A DNA stretch of 45,449 nt from positions 1 through 45,449 of the forward strand of contig JAAYEB010000473.1 of the NCBI GenBank assembly GCA_012728995.1, in the 5' to 3' direction. The notes beneath the pieces are model-generated. The model was given only the letters and a program-made list of their open reading frames with translations, did not search any database and had not been told where the DNA came from. Position numbers and translations under genes: made by a program. The DNA comes from Fibrobacter sp. (GTDB lineage Bacteria > Fibrobacterota > Chitinivibrionia > Chitinivibrionales > Chitinispirillaceae). Of the stretch, positions 8,830 to 15,932 are shown one piece after another; within the stretch, counting starts at the first letter, position 1; every line of letters begins with the position of its first letter.

Positions 8830-8845
8830 CTGATTCCGAAATCAG
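8830..8845 (-). terminator. Weak terminator-like hairpin
   Basis: CTGATT and AATCAG pair around a CCGA loop. On the minus strand a T-rich stretch follows after about 10 nt. It lies just after the gene ending at 8870 and may partly insulate it from the next gene. Confidence 0.3.
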
Positions 8846-8869
8846 TAAAAGTGCTTAGATCTGGCTTTT

Positions 8870-10063
8870 CTATTCCCTTGTTATGATTAAAGGTTTAATA
8901 TTACCCTGATTGCCCTTTACTATAAAAATTCCCTGTGCGCTTCCGCCAGGATGTCGACGGTTTTTGCCGGATAATCCTTGATGGTTTTTATAAATCAATC
9001 TTCCGCTTATATCGTAGATTCCAGGTAAACGTCTTTCTTTTGCCGCAAAATTATTTCTTCTTCCCATAGCGATAGAGGTAGAAAGGCAATTGATGCGCTG
9101 GAAATATATTTTCTCAGTTTTAAGCGGATACTTAATATCCTTAAACAAATCTATCAGAGTGTCAAAAAAAGCATTATATATCGCAATATCATAACTGCTG
9201 TCTTTTTCCAGGTTATGCAATTTAAGGGAATAGTAAACGGTATCTGTAGCATTACAGGCTACCTGAGCAGTATCAACGAAATAAATCCGTAAAACTTTGG
9301 CTATAGGGTTAAAAGAGGAGGACACCATATATTTGGTACAGGAAGGCCGTGGCATTCTGATGGTAACCAGACCGCTATCCCCATGCAAATATGTAAAATT
9401 AAATTCAGCACCTCCGGTGGGTGCGCAGACAGTATCTACCCAGGTCGCCTGTGGCTTGGGGATTATATTATAACTCTGCAGCATTGCGAAGGTGTCCAGT
9501 ATACAATAAGGAGTTTCACAACCTAAAATGCCATTCCAGCCTATGGCAATGCAACCAACTCCCGGTGAAGCAATAACAGACTGAGAACCTCCGCTTGGGT
9601 GCCCCCAGGAAAGCGGATAAGTATATATCCGGGAAAATGTTCCTGCCGGTGTTGTAAGGGGATGGTCCTCTGCAATTGCACAATGAGGACCCCACAACGT
9701 ATTGGAAAGATCTCTACTCAGGGGTTTGTTAAAATACCCAAGGCTGTCATGGAAAATAATCTCAAATGAATCGATATATGTATAACCGCTGGTATTGTTT
9801 TTCTCAATAAAGATTAACGAATCTTTGTGTGGTGATGCTACGGTATATTCCCTTGTTCCTCCGGTCTTAAGAGCAAATGTCCAGGAATTACCAATGCTGA
9901 CAGGAAAAAGATCGGGAACAACCTTTTCTGCGAAAAGTATTTTTCCACAAGCTATGATTAAAAAAATGACTTTAAAAGAAACCGGTAAAAAAGAAAACTT
10001 AGGGGTTGTTGCATATTCTTTACTACGAGTAAACATGGTCATAATAATTTTCTGCCTTTCCAT
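8870..10063 (-). CDS. Hypothetical exported protein with C-terminal sorting-like domain
   Basis: 397 residues, with a signal peptide around residues 25-45 (VSFKVIFLIIACGKILFAEK). The central region contains VVPDLFPVSIGNSWTF and PAGTFSRIYTYPLSWGHPSGG, a pattern I associate with uncharacterised secreted proteins of Fibrobacterota-type genomes but cannot name. The end (GIYDISGRLIYKNH ... GIFIVKGNQGNIKPLIITRE) is a typical FlgD/type-IX-like C-terminal domain. The start is uncertain: ATG at 10063, or the ATG 27 nt downstream (MFTRSKEYAT). It is the first gene of the five-gene minus-strand cluster, so the operon promoter should lie in 10064-10200. Confidence 0.65.
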   Translation of the reverse strand: MERQKIIMTMFTRSKEYATTPKFSFLPVSFKVIFLIIACGKILFAEKVVPDLFPVSIGNSWTFALKTGGTREYTVASPHKDSLIFIEKNNTSGYTYIDSFEIIFHDSLGYFNKPLSRDLSNTLWGPHCAIAEDHPLTTPAGTFSRIYTYPLSWGHPSGGSQSVIASPGVGCIAIGWNGILGCETPYCILDTFAMLQSYNIIPKPQATWVDTVCAPTGGAEFNFTYLHGDSGLVTIRMPRPSCTKYMVSSSFNPIAKVLRIYFVDTAQVACNATDTVYYSLKLHNLEKDSSYDIAIYNAFFDTLIDLFKDIKYPLKTEKIYFQRINCLSTSIAMGRRNNFAAKERRLPGIYDISGRLIYKNHQGLSGKNRRHPGGSAQGIFIVKGNQGNIKPLIITRE

Positions 10064-10333
10064 GAAATAACACCATAGCTAATCTTATATATATAATATA
10101 GTATACATTTAAATTAAATGATACCTAAATCGGAAAAATATTATAAAAAATTGATTTAATTATATAAATCAATTTATTTGAAAAAATGTTTCAGGATAAA
10201 CAGTAAAAAGCTGATAGCATTACATAAGTTTACATTACTTACCAGGTTAATGAAAATTTGATTATGTATTTATCAATAGTTAATACAGTTATCCTTCTGA
10301 TTAATCAGATTCATGCTAATTATTTTCAGCAGA
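10064..10333. other. AT-rich intergenic region upstream of the exported-protein operon
   Basis: About 80% A+T by eye. It should contain the minus-strand promoter for the five-gene cluster. No gene is seen. Confidence 0.5.
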
Positions 10334-10539
10334 TCAATACGGGATTGTTACCCCTTTCAAGGCTGATTCATCTTTACTGCTTTTGCGCAGATGTCTGTAT
10401 CGATTTTCTATCATGGACAGAATGCCGATCCCATCAAGATATCGCAGCATGAAGGCTAAACCATCTCGGTTGAAAAGTGTGTCATTGGTAATTCAACACA
10501 GTTGAACTTGTTTTCGTTTCTGTCGGAAACTATCTTCAT
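10334..10539 (-). pseudogene. Decayed N-terminal gene fragment, possibly a transposase
   Basis: On the minus strand an ATG (10539) with a good AGGTGA box opens MKIVSDRNENKFNCVELPM..., which stops at 10456-10458. Shifting frame just before that stop restores coding-like sequence, LAFMLRYLDGIGILSMIENR, which runs to a TGA at 10334-10336. One frameshift therefore splits an otherwise continuous 65-residue N-terminus. The layout (short N-terminal domain mentioning YLD-IG-L-IE) is reminiscent of IS transposase N-termini, but I cannot assign a family. The rest of the gene is missing. Confidence 0.4.
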
Positions 10540-10655
10540 CTTATCACCTTTTGAGTGTCGTTGTATGTTTGTAACTATATTAGTTTTTTCATCTATAAAT
10601 TACTGCATGTAATATCTTAAAAGGTGCTTTTTATTGTAAACATATCGTATCATCT

Positions 10656-10787
10656 ATGTCAAATTTAAATATGCGCAAGGCTATAGGGTTTGCTATTTTG
10701 TTTCTGGCCATCGCTGCTTCTCTAACGGTTAATAATCAACGATTGGTCATAAAATTGAAGGTAGAGATTAGGCAATTTTTATCATAA
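10656..10787 (+). CDS. Putative 43-residue single-pass membrane peptide
   Basis: A short ORF reads MSNLNMRKAIGFAILFLAIA followed by a basic tail ending VEIRQFLS. One hydrophobic helix with Arg/Lys on both sides suggests a small inner-membrane protein. No clear Shine-Dalgarno is seen and the neighbourhood contains decayed genes, so it may equally be a fragment. It ends 24 nt before the lipoprotein gene. Confidence 0.25.
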   Translation: MSNLNMRKAIGFAILFLAIAASLTVNNQRLVIKLKVEIRQFLS

Positions 10788-10811
10788 TGTATTATGTAGA
10801 GGGGTATTCCC

Positions 10812-11156
10812 ATAAAAAAGAAAGTTGCATTGATACTTCTTACCATAGGTTTTTATATTCTTTCATGTGATCACCAAACTGATAACTTTTTTAAAGTAAA
10901 AGTTATTGGAAAGGGTATGGATTGTGGAGATACTTACCTTGTCGAATTTCAGGACAAATTTAAAGAAATGTATCAGATTGTTGGAAATAAGCACTGGAAT
11001 ATCTTTTATGCTGATAGTCTCCCAAAAAAATTTAAAAAAAAAGGTATTATTATTTTTATAAAATTCAGAAATCCCCGAAAAAACGAAATTGGCCCTTGCA
11101 CATCCATGGGCCCTGCATATCCCCATATAATAATAACATATGTTAAAAGAGAATAA
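10812..11156 (+). CDS. Small lipoprotein with non-canonical (AUA) apparent start
   Basis: The N-terminus reads xKKKVALILLTIGFYILSC, a complete lipoprotein signal: three lysines, a hydrophobic core and an ILSC lipobox with Cys19 as the lipid site. The codon where Met is expected is ATA (10812-10814), 7 nt after a strong GAGGGG box. The first canonical alternative, TTG at 10830, would remove the basic n-region. The mature part is about 95 residues, rich in Lys and Phe, with VKVIGKGMDCGDTYLVEF, and has no recognised family. The gene may be silenced by an ATG-to-ATA change, or may truly use AUA. Confidence 0.55.
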   Translation: MKKKVALILLTIGFYILSCDHQTDNFFKVKVIGKGMDCGDTYLVEFQDKFKEMYQIVGNKHWNIFYADSLPKKFKKKGIIIFIKFRNPRKNEIGPCTSMGPAYPHIIITYVKRE

Positions 11157-11394
11157 CAATATAATTGAATATGTAAAATTTCACATCTGTCAAAAATAAC
11201 CTTAAATCAGATTAAGAATTTCACTCAATTACCAGCATACTTAAAAATAATTCAATGATATCCTGACATGACAATAGATCAAACTGCTTTTTGTTAATGA
11301 TTCAATTTTTTACCATAAACAGTAATACAAGCATTATCATTGTTATGTGTCATAAAAGCCTCTAACCGTATGAGAAGATACTAATCTCAATTGC
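11157..11394. other. AT-rich intergenic region
   Basis: No gene or clear signal is seen. It lies between the plus-strand lipoprotein gene and the short minus-strand ORF downstream of the NusG paralogue. Confidence 0.5.
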
Positions 11395-11526
11395 TTATAT
11401 GATTGGACGTACACGTACAAAGCGATTAATGAAAGAGAATGATTTAGTAACTGTAACGTATCGTCCATTTATCAGAACGACCGAATCGGATAAAAACAGC
11501 ACAGCATTTCCGGATCTGGTAAACAA
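11395..11526 (-). CDS. Putative 43-residue ORF downstream of the NusG paralogue
   Basis: Twenty nt after the NusG-paralogue stop codon, an AGGAAAGG box precedes either ATG (11533; 19 codons only) or, in another frame, TTG at 11526. The TTG frame gives LFTRSGNAVLFLSDSVVLIN-GRYVTVTKS and a basic end RFVRVRPII. The beta-like alternation and basic tail look protein-like, but no family is recognised. The two competing frames after one good ribosome-binding site may indicate a frameshifted gene. Confidence 0.25.
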   Translation of the reverse strand: MFTRSGNAVLFLSDSVVLINGRYVTVTKSFSFINRFVRVRPII

Positions 11527-11545
11527 TTCATCTTTACCTTTCCTT

Positions 11546-12100
11546 TTAATTTACCTGATTGTTGATTACGATTGAACTGTAGTTAATTTTTATATGCCCC
11601 AATCCATCAACTGATAATATTAATACCAGTCCGTTTTGAATTTGAGTGATATTACCAGATATTCCGGCTAACAGCCCACTTGCGATTCTGACCGAATCTC
11701 CCACCTTGTAATTCATTTCAGTAACAGGTTCTATTTGAAAACCAGCATTTCTTGCTCTGCATATTTGATGCAGTTGTTCTTTGAAACGTTTTTGTGCCTG
11801 AACCGGCAGAATCGTAACAACTCTATTCTGCTTCAGAAAAGTGTAAGGGTCTTCGGTGATAAATGGCACATACGTTGGAAAAAGAACCAGGTATGATTTT
11901 CTGAATTTTCCATCAGACCGGCTTGTCCGTTTTTCAAAGAATGGAAGATAATAATCGGTTTCTTGCTCCAACAGGTCAAACGCAAAAACCTTTTCCTGCC
12001 GTGGTTTGACTTTGGCTATCCACCAGGTACCTTCTTTTTCAAGAATAGAACAATCGAAAGGCTTGGAAGGCGGGTTGTTTTTTGCTGCTAAAACTGGCAT
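11546..12100 (-). CDS. NusG-family specialised transcription antiterminator (RfaH/UpxY-like)
   Basis: 184 residues in two modules. The NGN domain (residues 25-115) has WWIAKVKPRQEKVFAFDLLE and the YLPFFE and LVLFPTYVPF strands. The C-terminal KOW domain (residues 128-180) has YKVGDSVRIASGLLAGISGNI. These proteins bind RNA polymerase and promote read-through of particular, often polysaccharide or surface, operons. This is a paralogue rather than housekeeping NusG: the length and KRTSRSDGKFRKSYL insertion fit UpxY/RfaH-like members, and no secE or rplK neighbours are present. The start at 12100 follows AGAGGAG at ideal spacing. Upstream is a perfect 19-bp palindrome. Unusually, no long surface-polysaccharide operon follows; the sequence downstream is short and decayed. 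Confidence 0.88.
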   Translation of the reverse strand: MPVLAAKNNPPSKPFDCSILEKEGTWWIAKVKPRQEKVFAFDLLEQETDYYLPFFEKRTSRSDGKFRKSYLVLFPTYVPFITEDPYTFLKQNRVVTILPVQAQKRFKEQLHQICRARNAGFQIEPVTEMNYKVGDSVRIASGLLAGISGNITQIQNGLVLILSVDGLGHIKINYSSIVINNQVN

Positions 12101-12157
12101 AAAAACTCCTCTAAATTTGGATCAAATCCGGATATAGCCTTGCACCCCTTCTTCTGA

Positions 12158-12176
12158 AGAGATAAAATTTATCTCT
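12158..12176. promoter_or_regulatory. Perfect palindrome upstream of the NusG paralogue
   Basis: AGAGATAAA-A-TTTATCTCT is an exact 9-1-9 inverted repeat 58 nt upstream of the start codon. With a single central base it is more likely an operator for a dimeric repressor than an RNA hairpin. The cognate regulator is not visible in the window. Confidence 0.45.
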
Positions 12177-12298
12177 AAATCAGAATGTTTATCCGATAGC
12201 ACAACAAGTGGTTATTTGCATTATACATTTGTATTGCAAACGACCCCCTGTGAGTTTCAGGCAGCTACTCCAGATAGTTCAACAATGAGGAAAAAGTA

Positions 12299-12386
12299 AG
12301 CAGAAGAGTAAAGCTCATTCAGCTCTCAGATTCCGTTATGCAAAATTATTCCGAAAACTTCCCATTTTTTTCGCGTTGTATAGAAG
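12299..12386 (-). repeat. Dispersed repeat, copy B (inverted relative to copy A at 821-904)
   Basis: The reverse complement matches 821-904, including GAGCTTTACTC, GCATAACGGAA and ATACAACGCGAA. The 12-mer TTCGCGTTGTAT from this repeat occurs a third time in the hairpin loop at 12582-12593. Confidence 0.75.
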
Positions 12387-12555
12387 TTTTAGAATTGTAA
12401 TATTTTACGATTATTCGATAATCCTTTTTTAATGATGAGAAAAGTATTATTTTATACATATTCCCCAATAAATTATTGTAGAATATATACTTTAAAATAT
12501 CACATTCCATTTTAAATATAATTTCCTTATACGTTCATGTTCTCATGAGCCGTAT

Positions 12556-12632
12556 ATGCAACAGGAAGAGGGGTCAGTCAATTCGCGTTGTATGCCCCTC
12601 TCTCCTGCATTTTGTTACCTGAATGGTAACAA
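12556..12632. ncRNA. Candidate structured element: long stem-loop plus second hairpin
   Basis: ATGCA (12556-12560) pairs with TGCAT (12606-12610). GGA then AGAGGGG (12564-12573) pairs with CCCCTCT then TCC (12595-12605), with one bulged C. This gives about 15 bp closing a 21-nt loop. Immediately after, TTGTTACC-TGAAT-GGTAACAA (12612-12632) forms a perfect 8-bp hairpin followed by a pyrimidine run. Preceding bases (CATGAGCCGTAT) recall group II intron sequence, but no intron or maturase is seen. It could be a small RNA with its terminator, or a mobile-element remnant. Confidence 0.4.
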
Positions 12633-13146
12633 TTTCTCTTCGCAAGTTTCTTTGCGGATATTGGTATAAAGAACATGTCTGCACAGCCTGGTTATATAAC
12701 CAGTCAGATAAGAAACAAATTAATATAAAGCACTTTCTGTGAAATTGCTATTCTTGCAGCTCACTCGTCTTCATTTCAATATTAATAATTTTTATATTTG
12801 CTGACATAATTAAACAGACAGCATATTTATTAAACCAATTCATAAATAATATATAAAAATTCAAATAATCCAGCCCTCTTATCTGTGATAAAATTAATAA
12901 ATTGAAACGTTTAATTTTTAAAGCTTATAATAATATAATATTCGGAAAACACTACACAATATATTTTTTAAATTACCATTAAAAAAAAATTAATTCTGTA
13001 TTGGATTAAAATAAATTGTAAATAAAAATTAATGTTTTGATTTTTCAAAAATAATATTTGATTTATTCTCAAGCTACTAATTCACTTTTTACCTGGGACT
13101 GGCTTGAGTATGAGTTTGACTCTTTCATTACTGAACAATAAATAAA
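12633..13146. other. Very AT-rich gene-free region
   Basis: Long A/T runs, especially 12780-13080. No ORF, RNA gene or clear promoter can be supported. Confidence 0.6.
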
Positions 13147-14649
13147 TCAGTGGATTTGAAACAGAAGCAGTTCTTTATTCAGTTCGGTTGTAGCTTTAAG
13201 TACGTAAGTTCCTTTTGGCAGGGATGCAGGAATTCTGGAAAAAAAAGCATTCCCATTTGTTTTCCAAACCTTTTTCCCATTGAGTGAGAATATATTTAAT
13301 TGTACGTTTTCTTTGATTGAGGAGCAGTCTATATAGGATCCGTAAAAATTGATTTTTGGCTTATTTTGCTGTTGTTGGGATGCCTTTGTGTTAATCGCAA
13401 GCTCATAACGGGTTTTAATAAAATCAGAAACACCAACAATTTGATTTTTATCTGATCTGGTTACTACATGAAAAGTTAGTTCGCTACTCATGTCCAGGAA
13501 ATTTTCTGTAATATTTTCAATTGAATCACTAACGTCAAAGGCACTGATATGGGTAAGCTCATTTTTTCTGTTTGTACTTAAAATGTGAATGTTATTACAA
13601 TACAAGTGGAATGTTACGTTTGTAGCTGGATCATCCAGAATGAAATCATAGTAAGTTACAGGCAATTCGTAGTATGAAGTCATTTCAATTCTGGATATTT
13701 TAATCAACTCAGAGAGCTGTCTCATTACTAAGCTGTTATTATAAGCTGTCGAAAAGAGGAGGTTGTTATGGGAGTAAATGAACATGCCCGGTGCAGGACT
13801 CATTCCCGTACTCAAAAGTTTCCAGGTAATACCATCATCAATCGAAAAGAAAATGTGATAATTTGTTGCTGCAAAAACTATACTTCGGCTTTCGTTTAAT
13901 GATATGAAGCTTGATGAATTTTCAATTTCTGTGAATGAGTGTACCCAGGTAGAACCATCATCATCTGACATAAATATTCTGCCATCTTCCGTTCCTGCGA
14001 AAATATTATGATTGTTTGATACCATACAAGTTACCGGAGAAGGAACTAGTAAGGTTGATATCCATTCATTATTGGAATTTTCCATGAAAAAAATACCTTG
14101 TTCACGTGTTGCTGCAAAGATCCTGTTTTTGCAGACGGTAAATGCTGTTACGGTAGTTTGAGTTGGGGATACAGGTATACCGATACTGCAATTTTCCCAG
14201 TTTAATCCGTGATCACTGGAAGTGAAAATTCCGAGATCAGATACACCAGCAAAAAGTTTACCTTTGTATACGGCAAGTGAATGTATGGAGTCTGATTGAA
14301 AGTCTGTATTGATTGAAGTACATGTGGTTTCGCTGGTGTAACGGAAAATTCCTTTGGTAGTTCCAACAAAAATGTTTGAATCAATTGCAGCAATACATAA
14401 TACATCTACACATGAATCGATCAAAGGTGTCCAATATTCACCGCTGTCAGAAACATATAAACCATTATCTGTGCCAGCGTATAGTTTTCCATTACATTCG
14501 ATCATTGAATTAACTGTAAAATTATGGTTTGTTATTGTCCATTCGGCATGTGCCTTTGGTGGAAATATAAAGGCCGACAGGACTAATAAAAATGGAGATA
14601 AATATGTGCGAATTCGGCACCAATAAATACTATCAATAATTGTAACCAT
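13147..14649 (-). CDS. Secreted BNR/sialidase-like beta-propeller protein with C-terminal sorting-like domain
   Basis: 500 residues. The signal peptide (LSPFLLVLSAFIFPPKAHA-EW) precedes a propeller built of BNR/Asp-box repeats: LYVSDSGEYWTPL, IFTSSDHGLNWENCS, IFMSDDDGSTWVHS and IFFSIDDGITWKLL. Each follows strands of the type NGKLYAGTDNG, alternating every 40-50 residues through to about residue 315. A beta-sandwich stretch follows, then a C-terminal FlgD/type-IX-like domain (VQLNIFSLNGKKVWKTNG ... PKGTYVLKATT). BNR propellers of this open type act in carbohydrate or protein binding; no sialidase catalytic residues are evident. The gene is monocistronic in an otherwise sparse region. Confidence 0.8.
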   Translation of the reverse strand: MVTIIDSIYWCRIRTYLSPFLLVLSAFIFPPKAHAEWTITNHNFTVNSMIECNGKLYAGTDNGLYVSDSGEYWTPLIDSCVDVLCIAAIDSNIFVGTTKGIFRYTSETTCTSINTDFQSDSIHSLAVYKGKLFAGVSDLGIFTSSDHGLNWENCSIGIPVSPTQTTVTAFTVCKNRIFAATREQGIFFMENSNNEWISTLLVPSPVTCMVSNNHNIFAGTEDGRIFMSDDDGSTWVHSFTEIENSSSFISLNESRSIVFAATNYHIFFSIDDGITWKLLSTGMSPAPGMFIYSHNNLLFSTAYNNSLVMRQLSELIKISRIEMTSYYELPVTYYDFILDDPATNVTFHLYCNNIHILSTNRKNELTHISAFDVSDSIENITENFLDMSSELTFHVVTRSDKNQIVGVSDFIKTRYELAINTKASQQQQNKPKINFYGSYIDCSSIKENVQLNIFSLNGKKVWKTNGNAFFSRIPASLPKGTYVLKATTELNKELLLFQIH

Positions 14650-14896
14650 ATTGTCATCTTTTCAATAAAGTGATAAAAACTTGTGTGATTAAATCGCCTG
14701 ATTAAATTTTATTAAACTACAATATAATCAATAAAATATTATTTGTGATCAATATATAAATGACGTATTGTAAAAATTCCTTTTAAAAGGAAAATGAATA
14801 GCTATTGATTATATCAAAATTATCATCTTACATGCCTATAGAACGTATTCGACCTAAAAATCAAACAGTTTTTTATTCATTTCACAAAATATTTTA
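14650..14896. other. AT-rich upstream region of the BNR protein gene
   Basis: Presumably holds the minus-strand promoter of the BNR protein gene. Nothing specific is recognisable. Confidence 0.4.
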
Positions 14897-15085
14897 TTAA
14901 TTCTTCTTATCTTTCTGCAGAATGATAATGTACATAAACCCTTTTAACCAGGTCAACCTTTCTGTTAAGACATTTTCGATATCAGTAGCGATTTCGTACC
15001 CTTCAGTGGCCCTCAATCCACCATCAATTCCTACAGTTAAAATTAATAACCAGATACAGTCCAAACCGGTGCTGAAGAAAGCTCT
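14897..15085 (-). pseudogene. C-terminal gene fragment, possibly a cation-diffusion-facilitator transporter
   Basis: The minus-strand frame between stops at 15086-15088 and 14897-14899 has no start codon but reads like protein: LDCIWLLILTVGIDGGL, then EGYEIATDIENVLTERL and WLKGFMYI. The IDG-L-EG-EIA-IE arrangement is reminiscent of the cytoplasmic tail of CDF metal exporters. With no 5' part present it is a relic at best. Confidence 0.3.
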
Positions 15086-15175
15086 TCAACTTTAATATAA
15101 ATGAAAAGTAATCATTTGGTGAAATAAATTATAAATTGATTGGAATTCGATTTAAATTAATTCAGTAAAAACTTA

Positions 15176-15931
15176 TTAATGTGTACTCTTTTCTGAAGCA
15201 ATGATACCTGCACCCAAAGCGATAACTGTTTGCGGATTATCCGGTACTACAACATCCGTTTCAAGTTCCTGCTGTAATAAAACTTTCAGTGCAGGGTTTA
15301 ACGCTCCACCGCCAACAAGATATACAGGAAAGTTTAATGACGATATTCTTTTGTACATACTGGTGATTTTCTTTATGGCACTATAATGAACTGCCAAAGC
15401 AATATCTTCAGGAGATTCGTCTCGATTCAGAAGACCGATCACTTCCGATTCGGCGAAAACAGTGCATAGAGAACTGATTATAATCTTTTTTTTACCTTTA
15501 AGGGCTGCATTGCCGAATTCTTCAATTTTATACCCCAGTTTTTGAGCCATTATTTCAAGAAATTTACCTGTTCCTGCAGCACAACGGTCATTCATCTCAA
15601 ATTTGGCTATTTTGCCGTTTGTATCCAGTGCAATTGTTTTCAGGTCTTGTGCTCCAATGTCAATTATTGACCTGACATCATTTGAAAGAAATCGCGAACC
15701 GCATGCACATGCCTTGATTTCTGTCACTGAAGGAATCCCCTCTTTTTCGAGAAGATGTCGCCCGTAACCTGTAGCAACTGTTGGAATTTGCTCATGTTTT
15801 TCAATAAGTTTTCGGGCAATGCGGGAAGGTCGGGAAGTAGCATCAACTACTTCCCATTGCTCAATTTTATAATCGTTCAATAAAACTGTTTTGATTGTTC
15901 TTGAACCGATGTCGATACCAAGGCTTTTCAT
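15176..15931 (-). CDS. ATP-dependent activase of a 2-hydroxyacyl-CoA dehydratase/double-cubane reductase (HgdC/BadF family)
   Basis: 251 residues of the ASKHA-fold BadF/BadG/HgdC family. Phosphate-binding loops GIDIGSRTIKTVLL (residue 5 on) and DIGAQDLKTI (91 on), and the adenosine motif VYLVGGGALNPAL, are intact. Cys117 in NDRCAAGTGKFLE and Cys156 in SLCTVFAESEV are the two cysteines that hold the [4Fe-4S] cluster shared between the two subunits of the dimer. Such proteins hydrolyse ATP to push one low-potential electron into the partner enzyme. The gene begins 1 nt after the stop codon of its partner, implying coupled translation. It is the last gene of the yedF-selD operon. The length is normal for stand-alone activases. 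Confidence 0.93.
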   Translation of the reverse strand: MKSLGIDIGSRTIKTVLLNDYKIEQWEVVDATSRPSRIARKLIEKHEQIPTVATGYGRHLLEKEGIPSVTEIKACACGSRFLSNDVRSIIDIGAQDLKTIALDTNGKIAKFEMNDRCAAGTGKFLEIMAQKLGYKIEEFGNAALKGKKKIIISSLCTVFAESEVIGLLNRDESPEDIALAVHYSAIKKITSMYKRISSLNFPVYLVGGGALNPALKVLLQQELETDVVVPDNPQTVIALGAGIIASEKSTH

Positions 15932-15932
15932 G

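Noticed and set aside
12540-12610. Group II intron (CATGAGCCGTAT-like sequence before a stem-loop)
   Set aside because: No domain V, boundaries or maturase ORF can be found; only a short resemblance.
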